Below, piece by piece: positions 57,037 to 64,000 of a stretch of DNA of 64,000 nt (position 1 is its first letter; every line of letters starts with the position of its first letter). A model generated the notes under the pieces. It was not told the DNA's origin. It did not search any database and worked only from the letters and a program-made list of their open reading frames with translations. Origin of the DNA: SZAS-7 sp964512205 (GTDB taxonomy: Bacteria; Chlamydiota; Chlamydiia; Chlamydiales; FEN-1388); the NCBI GenBank assembly GCA_964512205.1, contig CAZEGK010000006.1, positions 1 through 64,000 of the forward strand, in the 5' to 3' direction. Position numbers and translations under genes: made by a program.

Positions 57037-59998
57037 GTTCTTGACGGACATTTATTGCGATTGGTACGATCGTTCCATCATTACCCAATGCTTTCCACTC
57101 TACAAGTTGTTCAGGCCGTTTTTCAAAAAGAAACTCCCTCATTTGTGTTACATGTCCTGCTGCAGCTGTTAAGCAATGTAGTTTCTTGAGTCGTTCAAAT
57201 GCAGCAATATGGGCAATTTGTTCATGGTTATTCCATGTAACAACGAGCTCCTCAACTTGACTATCGGTTTCTTTGCCTTGAATGATAACCTCAAGAAGTG
57301 ACTGTGATGAGTGTCCCTTTAGCGTAAGTGAAGAAATGCTTTCAAATGTCTCTAAAAGGCGAGGAAGAGAAGCTACAAGATCGGGATCGCTATCAAATGA
57401 TGTTAGCTCGATTGAAAGAGATTTAAATCCATGATGTGCATGGACTACTGTCTGATCTGCAAGGCTGCCGATGGTACCATCCTGAATAAGCTTGATTGAA
57501 AGCTGTTCAAGCTGGTTTGCGTGTGCTACCCATCTAAGTGTACCAGGTGTAATACCAACGTTCTCAAGTATCAGTCTGCGAACTGAGTGTAAAAACTTAG
57601 GGCATTTTGAAAAATCAAGGTAATTTGTACAATCTCTTATAGAAACATTTTGCAAGCAGTCAAAGTGATCAAAGAGCTCTGGCTCAATTTCGCCGTTCCA
57701 TAGTTCAAGTGTGGCTATATGAGGGGCAAATTTTGCAAGACGCTCAAGTTTTGCGCGTACATCGCTTTGAGGAAGTGGCATGCCGAGTCCTACAATACTC
57801 GTGCAAAGACCGATGTTTCCAAGCCCTTTGGTATCTAGTCCTCCACTCAAACGCAATAAGTGAAGACGTGGATAGATCCTTTTTTCAAGCCATTCAATGA
57901 CAGCATCACCAAAGCGATGTTTAATTTTTTCTAGCTCTTTCGTATTTAAGGCATCTATTTTTTCTAATGCATCTATTGTGTAATAGGCTCTCGTATTTTT
58001 GGATTTTATAAGAGCTAAACAGCTAAGGCGCACAAGGCCTGAGTCAAGCTCAACCTTTTCAGTAGGTGATATTTTGAGCTTAAGTAGCTCTTCATATCTA
58101 TCGGCAACAAAGCGAATAATCTTTTCGATTTCATCATCAGAGAGCCTTAATTTATCATCCTCTAGCAAGCGACTTGCTTTGTTTACTATTGCAGTAAAGA
58201 GCATAGTATGCTTTTGCATATCTACTGCATTATGACGAGCCGGGTTGTAGAGTGTAATCCATTTAAGAAACTCTTCCTTAGTAAGAGGGTCAAAGAGTTT
58301 TTCAAGGCTGGTATGCGGAAGGTCGACTCTACATGCCTGAGCAAAGCGAAGCCAGAGAAGAGCACCGAGTGATTTTCTCAGTTTTGGGGTATCCAGCCGC
58401 TTAATGGAAAGGTCGACAATATCTTGAGGCATTTCGAGAATATAGTGCGCCACTTCAAAAAGAGCGACGACCTCCTCATGTGTTAATGTTCCAAGAGGCT
58501 CAAAATGATTGCTCTGCAAGGCCTCTAAAAGCGTATTCATTGACTTTGCACGTTGTACAAGAGTGTGTCCCTCCTCATTGCCCTCTATGTGCATGTCGAT
58601 AGGGATTATTCTCTCGCCGATTTTCCACACTCTGAGACGCTCTATCGGTCTACCAATGCAGGGAACTCCTGTCCAAGTATCGTGAAACTCTTTTACTTTT
58701 TCGCTGGTGCAAGAAGTTCTCTCAAGCATGCCTGATATAACACCAAGTAGAAGGTGGCTAAGTGATTTCCTATCATTTTCTATCTGAAGGTCAACATCTA
58801 CTAAGAGGACGCGAGAATGTGTTAAAAGGATCGATGAATACTTTCTAACAAGATTGATTGAATTATGGAGTGCATCTTCCGAAAGCTTTCGAGAAATAAA
58901 AAATTTACCAAGAAGGGAAAATGCCCAGGTATGTAATGCAGAAGGTTTTTCATCTTTATATGAGTTAATATGTTTTTCGATCCAAGAAAGTAAAAAGTCA
59001 TTTTTCGCTTCTACAGATTCTGCATCTGCAAGGTTACTTAAAAGCTCAATTGCGCTCGTTGTTAAATGTATCCAATATGTAACGAGAGTCTGGACATCAT
59101 CTGACTTAGACCCATTTTCAATTTGCAACTCTTGGCAATGTTTGGCAAGGATAGCGTGACTCTCAAGGCAGGTCGTTAGATTTGCTTGGAGAAGAGTAAG
59201 TCTTGCTTGGATAGGATGAAGCTTTTCTAAAAGACTAGTAAATTCAATTCCCTGAAGTTTTTCTGCTGTTAAAAGCCCTTCAACTGATTTACTCTCAACC
59301 TGAATTGCATTCCAAATATCGCGTACAGCCGCATTATTTTTTTTGAGCTCTCCTTTTATGTACTGAATGATTGAGGAGCCGATATTTTCTTTCCATTGCC
59401 TAAGTGAATCTGGTGTTGGCTCTCTTTTTAACGTGGTATACTGACTTACAAGTACTGAAAGAAGCCTTGCTGTTTCATGATCTTGTATAATGCTGCCATT
59501 TGCAGCCTCTGTAATAAGTGATCTTCCGCTGCACTCTTTTACGTCTGTAGTAAAGCTGCATGCCCGGATATAGTGGTCTCGCTCAGATCCAATATGGTAT
59601 TGTTGTGTAGAGCTCAGTTTTTTAAATGATCGTTTTGCATTATTTAAATCGCCTCGTTCAAATGCAGCTCGTGCTTGCTCATCAAGGTCCAATACGACTT
59701 TGCTAAAAAGCTGAGTAAGTTCGTTCATATCCTCATCGGCAGAAGTTAGGCGTCGAGAAGATGAGTCACTGTGAGCACCTATCAGCTGAAGTGAAGAAAA
59801 AAGAGCTGTAATTCTATAGACATCACTTGCTAGCGCATCTGCATCCTGACTAATTGCGAAAGCTTCGGTTACTTTTTTGCACTCTTTTTTGACCATTTGA
59901 TCGGCCTGTTCCAGTGCTTGTGGAGTAGTTAAAACATTTGGTTGGTAATTATGAATTGTGCCTGGAGGCAAAAGGCAGTTGTTGACTTGTGGTTCCAT
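57020..59998 (-). CDS. Large helical protein with LRR-like C-terminus
   Basis: 992 residues, soluble, no signal peptide. The N-terminal ~700 residues are helical with no clear family. Residues ~740-960 have leucine-rich-repeat-like strands (IATLELWNGEI, LQNVSIRDC, VRRLILENVGI, LEQLSIKLI, FKSLSIELTSF, ISSLTLKGHS, VEELVVTW). LRR proteins mediate protein-protein contacts, and this plan is common among effectors. GAGGA precedes the ATG. It ends within the last bases of pgl on the other strand. Confidence 0.75.
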   Translation of the reverse strand: MEPQVNNCLLPPGTIHNYQPNVLTTPQALEQADQMVKKECKKVTEAFAISQDADALASDVYRITALFSSLQLIGAHSDSSSRRLTSADEDMNELTQLFSKVVLDLDEQARAAFERGDLNNAKRSFKKLSSTQQYHIGSERDHYIRACSFTTDVKECSGRSLITEAANGSIIQDHETARLLSVLVSQYTTLKREPTPDSLRQWKENIGSSIIQYIKGELKKNNAAVRDIWNAIQVESKSVEGLLTAEKLQGIEFTSLLEKLHPIQARLTLLQANLTTCLESHAILAKHCQELQIENGSKSDDVQTLVTYWIHLTTSAIELLSNLADAESVEAKNDFLLSWIEKHINSYKDEKPSALHTWAFSLLGKFFISRKLSEDALHNSINLVRKYSSILLTHSRVLLVDVDLQIENDRKSLSHLLLGVISGMLERTSCTSEKVKEFHDTWTGVPCIGRPIERLRVWKIGERIIPIDMHIEGNEEGHTLVQRAKSMNTLLEALQSNHFEPLGTLTHEEVVALFEVAHYILEMPQDIVDLSIKRLDTPKLRKSLGALLWLRFAQACRVDLPHTSLEKLFDPLTKEEFLKWITLYNPARHNAVDMQKHTMLFTAIVNKASRLLEDDKLRLSDDEIEKIIRFVADRYEELLKLKISPTEKVELDSGLVRLSCLALIKSKNTRAYYTIDALEKIDALNTKELEKIKHRFGDAVIEWLEKRIYPRLHLLRLSGGLDTKGLGNIGLCTSIVGLGMPLPQSDVRAKLERLAKFAPHIATLELWNGEIEPELFDHFDCLQNVSIRDCTNYLDFSKCPKFLHSVRRLILENVGITPGTLRWVAHANQLEQLSIKLIQDGTIGSLADQTVVHAHHGFKSLSIELTSFDSDPDLVASLPRLLETFESISSLTLKGHSSQSLLEVIIQGKETDSQVEELVVTWNNHEQIAHIAAFERLKKLHCLTAAAGHVTQMREFLFEKRPEQLVEWKALGNDGTIVPIAINVRQELNRSQ

Positions 59999-60100
59999 GG
60001 TGTATCCTCATTTTTATTAGTAATAGCTCATATTAGGCGTGGTTCTTTTTTTAAGAAACATAAATTACAAACAGTAGTTATATAAAATTTGTATTCACAT

Positions 60101-61789
60101 ATGCTTTATAATTTTATTATAGTTCTTCTTTTTACCTTTTCTAATCTCTCAGGGGTCCAGAAGCTAGAATCACGAGATGATTTTGTACACTATTCTAAGT
60201 GTATAGAAAATGAGCGATTTATCAAATTCTTAGTGGATGTGCATACAGGAGACCTTGAGTTTTTTGATGTAAATCGCTATCCACTCCACCTTGATTATTA
60301 CCTAACGCTTGAGGGTTCAAGCTATGATGGGTACTTAGCAAACTACAATGGCTTTAAACCAGAGTACATCTATGGCTCATTAATTCATCACGAACGAGAA
60401 GATCTCTGGACTTTGACGCTTTGGGAGGGTGATCGGGCAACTTTGGATGACATAGTGCTTGCGTATACTAGCGTGAGAGATGGGTTTTATGAAGGATCAA
60501 AACTCTACTTTCGCCCAACATCTACCTATCAGGAAGAAGTTGTAGCTAAAAGTGAGATGCCAATTATCACAAATGATCAGCTTTTTAAACAAAGCAGCTT
60601 TCAGATGCTTCATGTGGGAAAAAATGTCGGAAGATTGCAGATTGGCCTCGATGGTGCAACTGAGGATGCTATTGTTATCCTAAAAGAATTTGTGCCCGAT
60701 ACTCCAAAGGTTGCAGGCATTATCTTAGAGCAGTTTTCTACGCCGCTTTCGCATCTTGCTCTTCGAGCAAGGGCCTGGAATATCCCTCATGCAAGGATCC
60801 AAGAGGCATCATCTCTTTTTGAGCAATTGGTCGGAAAAAGGGTTTTTTTTGAAGTGAGTGCCGGAGGATATACGCTAAGAGCCGCCCAAGATGATGAAAA
60901 GACGGCAAAAGGTGAGCTTACTCCAATAGAAATCCAAAAACCAAACATGGAGGAAGATGGGCTAAAGCCTCTTAAACTACTCTATAAAAGTGCCTATGGA
61001 GAAAAAGCCGGAACGCTTGGAGAAATTGCCCGCCTTGGTATTAAAACAGCAGATGGCTTTGGTATCCCCTTTTATTATTACGAAGCCCATATGCAGCAGT
61101 CTGGAGCCTATCTAGAGGAGAGTCTTGAAAAGCGAAGGAAAAAAATACTGGAACATCCACTAGATCCTAGACTATCGTCTCTTTTTGAGAGCGGCGTCTT
61201 TGTCAGAAGCTCTACAAACTGTGAGGATTTACAAGGCTTTGCAGCAGCAGGCCTCTATGATACTGTCGCAAATGTGTATGACGAAAACGCAATAAAACAA
61301 GTATGGGCAAGTCTTTGGACGGAAAATGCTGTAAAAGAGCGCTCTCGTGCATCTATCGACGATGCAAATGTCTCTTGCGCAGTGCTAGTACAACAAGCAA
61401 TGAATGCCACATCAAGCGGCGTCTTAGTAACTAAAGACATTTTCGATCCAACAGAGTTTATGGAAGTCTACACGATAAATGCCTCCTTTGGCCTTGGCAT
61501 AAATGTTGTTGATGGCAAGCTCTTGCCGGAACAGCTTCTCTACAACTATGACAATAAAGGCATAAAAGTACTCTCTCGCACAGAGTGTAAAGAAGTTATC
61601 GCACTTGATGAAAGAGGCGGCACAAAATCGATACCCCCTCCAAATCTTCCCTACGTCCTATCAGATGCACAGGTGACAAAGCTCGGGAATGTAGCACATC
61701 TGCTCAAGAAACACTTCAAGATGAATCTTGATATCGAATGGCTCTTTGTAGACGATACGCTCTACATACTCCAAGCAAGACCTTTTTAG
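60101..61789 (+). CDS. Secreted PEP/pyruvate-binding (water-dikinase-like) protein
   Basis: 562 residues from ATG 60101; an in-frame TTG lies 4 codons upstream. Signal peptide ~1-18 (LYNFIIVLLFTFSNLSG). Order: an N-terminal region (~25-190), a phosphohistidine swivelling domain with FSTPLSHLALRARAW (His ~218), and a C-terminal ATP-binding domain with FVRSSTNCEDLQGFAAAGLY, VWASLWTENAVKERSRA and the end motif LYILQARPF. His-domain before ATP domain is the order of plant glucan water dikinases; the same order occurs in secreted bacterial PEP/pyruvate-binding proteins. Dikinase activity outside the cytosol would lack ATP, so the role is unclear. Confidence 0.8.
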   Translation: MLYNFIIVLLFTFSNLSGVQKLESRDDFVHYSKCIENERFIKFLVDVHTGDLEFFDVNRYPLHLDYYLTLEGSSYDGYLANYNGFKPEYIYGSLIHHEREDLWTLTLWEGDRATLDDIVLAYTSVRDGFYEGSKLYFRPTSTYQEEVVAKSEMPIITNDQLFKQSSFQMLHVGKNVGRLQIGLDGATEDAIVILKEFVPDTPKVAGIILEQFSTPLSHLALRARAWNIPHARIQEASSLFEQLVGKRVFFEVSAGGYTLRAAQDDEKTAKGELTPIEIQKPNMEEDGLKPLKLLYKSAYGEKAGTLGEIARLGIKTADGFGIPFYYYEAHMQQSGAYLEESLEKRRKKILEHPLDPRLSSLFESGVFVRSSTNCEDLQGFAAAGLYDTVANVYDENAIKQVWASLWTENAVKERSRASIDDANVSCAVLVQQAMNATSSGVLVTKDIFDPTEFMEVYTINASFGLGINVVDGKLLPEQLLYNYDNKGIKVLSRTECKEVIALDERGGTKSIPPPNLPYVLSDAQVTKLGNVAHLLKKHFKMNLDIEWLFVDDTLYILQARPF

Positions 61790-61797
61790 CTATTATC

Positions 61798-61895
61798 TTA
61801 GTCTTAATCTTAGTCTTATTCTTATTCTTGTTCGTGTTATTAAGCGAAAAAAGAATAAGACCAAGATTAAGACTAAGAATAAGATTAAGAATAAG
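61798..61895. repeat. Inverted repeat, family C (CTTAGT/CTTAAT/CTTATT hexamers)
   Basis: The left arm (61798-61830) and the complement of the right arm (61851-61895) share TTAGTCTTAATCTT and continue as degenerate hexamers, matching in about 28 of 30 core positions, with a ~20-base loop. It starts 8 bases after the stop of the dikinase-like gene. Same plan as families A and B but an unrelated sequence. Confidence 0.85.
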
Positions 61896-61995
61896 AAAAA
61901 GTAAAGCCGACTCAGGTAGTGGTTTTTGGTCATAATCTTTTGCTTGTTGCAAATCGGGAGTGCTGATAGGTTGAATCAAAAAATGAGGATACCTG

Positions 61996-64000
61996 ATGAA
62001 AAAACTTTTTCTTATTACGATGCTCTTTGCCAGTGCGGGGCATGCCGATCACTTTAGCAACCAATCTTTTAGGCCTGTCATCGAAAAGGAAATGCCAACA
62101 AGAGTTGTGTCGAGCATTTATGACCGTCCTGATGTTGTGCAAAAGGCAAATGAGATTTTGCAATCCCTTACTACAGAAGAAAAAATTGCACAGATGTTTA
62201 TGCTTGATATGGGCGTGCTCTTTTCCCAGGATCCCGAGTTTAGCAAATGGCTTGAGACAAATACGCCAGGTGCCTTTCTTTATCCATGCGGGGCTATTGC
62301 AAATAGTGAATATGCCTTCACGCAAAAGGGTATTCAGATGAATATTGCAAATGCAATAGCTGCTATTAAGCAGCCCAATGCTATACCTGTTCTTGTTGGT
62401 ATCGATAACGTGCATGGCGCGGCATCTGTGGAAGAGACACCTGTCTTTCCCCACAACATCAACTTTCGCAATATGCCTGTCGACAAGGTCTTTAAACATG
62501 CACGGGCAAGCGGCTCTGCTCTCCAGGCATTTTCAAAGAAGCTTGGTATAAATATGGCCTTTTCTCCCACTGTTGCACTCTCTCATGATGAGCGTTGGGG
62601 AAGAAACTTTGAAAGCGCAGGTCCCAACGTAGATAATGTTCAAGCCCTTGCAGCAGGAGCGGTCTCCGGCATTCAGCAGATTAGAAATGGCAAAATTCAG
62701 GGCGTTCTTGCTACTGCAAAGCACTATATCGGCGATGGAGATTCCTATGAAGGAAGAGATAAATTTTTATCGCTTCTTGGTCCAGATACTGACGAGACAA
62801 GAGATGCCTTTTATGAAAGAAACGGCAAAGGCTTTATGACGGCTATAGACTATGATGTGGGCTGTATCATGTTAAACTATGGTGCAAATGGCTTTAGTGA
62901 TGGCATAATCCCCCACCACTTTGACACAAAAGGCATTGCAAAGCTCAGGCAGCCTCGCCACCTCGGGGGCTTTGGCTTTAAGGGTTTTATTGTGACGGAT
63001 GACAACGGTCAGTTTGAAGCAGATGTTGCCCATACCTATGTTCAGGAGCTGCAACCGGGCAATCCCTACTCCCCTTCTAAAGATGACTATATGAAGGCAG
63101 CAAACCTTGCAAAGGAAAACTTCTTTAATGCATCGATTCGCACTATCAATGCCGGTGCCGACCAGCTTATGATCTCTGTGTCTCAACCAAATCTTCTTGA
63201 GATGCTTGTAGGTGCAATAAAGGCTGGCGTATCACTTGATCGCATCAATGAAGCATGTGGCTACATCCTTCGTGTAAAAGTTGCTATGGGTATGTTTGAT
63301 GAAAATCCATTTCTTCCTGTAGAAAAGGATGACCTTAGAGAAGGTGCAGTGGCAAACTACCAGGCAGCCTTTGACTCGCTCTATTACAAAGGAAATGAGT
63401 CCTCTTCCCTTATTCCGAGTGACAAAACAGTTCTTTTACTAGGCCGAGAAGAAGATCCATCATCTGATAAGCTCTGGTTTGATTTTTACGATGATTTAGG
63501 CCTGCAAAGCGGCGGCTGGACACTTGGCTCTTATGGAGTTTCCGGTCATAACTTTTCAAACTTTACCTCCTCTCGCTCAACAAAAGACTACTGGAGTGAT
63601 CTAAGCTCTCGCTCTTATACTGTGAATGGCAAATTGATTCATGGAGCAAGCACAATCCGCGAAGGGTTTGCCTATCGAGGAATTGATGCTGTAAAGGTAG
63701 AGGAGCAAGATATTGCAAATTTTACTAAAGATACGGCCCATGCACTTGTTGTTCTTGGAGAGTTTCCCTACTACGAGCTTGTAGGCGATGTTGAAAATAA
63801 CAACCCCCTTGGTGTTAATGGCTATTACTGGCTCATCCCAGAAGCTCCACCTCGCGGTTTTATGGGACCATTTTTCCCTGTTAACAGCGAAAATCAGTAT
63901 GACATTACGCTGACAACTAGAGATGTACGTGTCTTTTTGCAACCAAATGGTGTAGACATGCCAGGTGCCAAAATTTCGCTTGCAACCTACAACAAGCTAA
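61996..64000 (+). CDS. Secreted glycoside hydrolase family 3 protein (3' end beyond window)
   Basis: At least 668 residues, open to the window end. ATG 61996 has GAGG 9 bases upstream. Signal peptide ~1-17 (ends AGHA/D). GH3 domain: LTTEEKIAQMFMLDMG, AFSPTVALSHDERWGRNFES, VLATAKHYIGDG (substrate Lys-His), GFKGFIVTDDNGQF with the likely nucleophile Asp, then ILRVKVAMGMFDENPF closing the barrel and a second domain (VLLLGREEDPSS). GH3 enzymes are beta-glucosidases, N-acetylglucosaminidases and relatives; this length and motifs favour a beta-glucosidase-like exo-enzyme. Secretion to periplasm or beyond is predicted. Confidence 0.88.
   Translation, partial: MKKLFLITMLFASAGHADHFSNQSFRPVIEKEMPTRVVSSIYDRPDVVQKANEILQSLTTEEKIAQMFMLDMGVLFSQDPEFSKWLETNTPGAFLYPCGAIANSEYAFTQKGIQMNIANAIAAIKQPNAIPVLVGIDNVHGAASVEETPVFPHNINFRNMPVDKVFKHARASGSALQAFSKKLGINMAFSPTVALSHDERWGRNFESAGPNVDNVQALAAGAVSGIQQIRNGKIQGVLATAKHYIGDGDSYEGRDKFLSLLGPDTDETRDAFYERNGKGFMTAIDYDVGCIMLNYGANGFSDGIIPHHFDTKGIAKLRQPRHLGGFGFKGFIVTDDNGQFEADVAHTYVQELQPGNPYSPSKDDYMKAANLAKENFFNASIRTINAGADQLMISVSQPNLLEMLVGAIKAGVSLDRINEACGYILRVKVAMGMFDENPFLPVEKDDLREGAVANYQAAFDSLYYKGNESSSLIPSDKTVLLLGREEDPSSDKLWFDFYDDLGLQSGGWTLGSYGVSGHNFSNFTSSRSTKDYWSDLSSRSYTVNGKLIHGASTIREGFAYRGIDAVKVEEQDIANFTKDTAHALVVLGEFPYYELVGDVENNNPLGVNGYYWLIPEAPPRGFMGPFFPVNSENQYDITLTTRDVRVFLQPNGVDMPGAKISLATYNKL

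Noticed and set aside
61930..62499. Long minus-strand open frames over the GH3 gene
   Set aside because: They are shadows of the plus-strand reading frame, which has a signal peptide, ribosome binding site and GH3 motifs.

Overview
The window reads as chromosome from an environmental (Parachlamydiales-type) member of the Chlamydiae. The main evidence is gene order. A kdsB-pyrG-ruvX...zwf-(opcA)-pgl series matches the chlamydial kdsB-pyrG-yqgF-zwf-devB cluster, and a ybeY / CBS-hemolysin-like / two tiny basic proteins / DUF502 series also looks chlamydial. Many large secreted or effector-like proteins fill the rest, which fits an amoeba-associated chlamydia rather than a Chlamydiaceae pathogen. 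Genus cannot be decided from sequence alone. I saw no tRNA, rRNA, CRISPR array, transposase or prophage.

Layout. 1-9.7 kb is housekeeping on the minus strand: an Fe-S carrier and a ferredoxin, a DUF3604 protein, RNase Y, a CBS protein, YbeY, two ribosomal-like small basic proteins, two DUF502 membrane proteins and RNase R. 9.7-20.9 kb holds two copies of a long/short pair of secreted right-handed beta-helix proteins. Between the two pairs lies an apparent effector island: a YopT-like cysteine protease, an endonuclease/exonuclease/phosphatase-fold protein, a zeta-toxin-like kinase, and a protein carrying RasGAP signature motifs. 21-30 kb returns to ordinary genes: leuS, an EamA transporter, a secreted His-rich peptide, phhB, a methyltransferase, an ExoD-like protein and an ABC-F ATPase. 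29.9-35.4 kb is a second cluster of unrecognised cytoplasmic proteins, one with phosphoinositide-kinase-like motifs.

35.4-37.7 kb encodes a secreted collagen-like protein with 36 Gly-X-Y triplets. 37.8-42.3 kb has an AsmA-like protein, a PP2C phosphatase and an RRM protein. 42.4-57 kb is the conserved kdsB...pgl cluster. Between ruvX and zwf it is interrupted by terC, a glycosyltransferase, a rhodanese, a 1645-residue repeat protein and a small gene flanked by inverted repeat halves. 57-64 kb holds a 992-residue protein with LRR-like C-terminus, a secreted dikinase-like protein and the 5' part of a secreted GH3 glycosidase.

A second layer is dispersed intergenic inverted repeats of about 80-140 bp at gene 3' ends. 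They belong to at least three unrelated sequence families, each arm built from degenerate short tandem units. One family also occurs as two widely separated halves around a single gene.

How the genes may work together: zwf-opcA-pgl form the oxidative pentose phosphate entry; kdsB supplies CMP-Kdo for LPS; YbeY, RNase Y and RNase R serve RNA processing. The YopT-like and RasGAP-like proteins would both act on host small GTPases if they are secreted, which is inference and not shown by the sequence.
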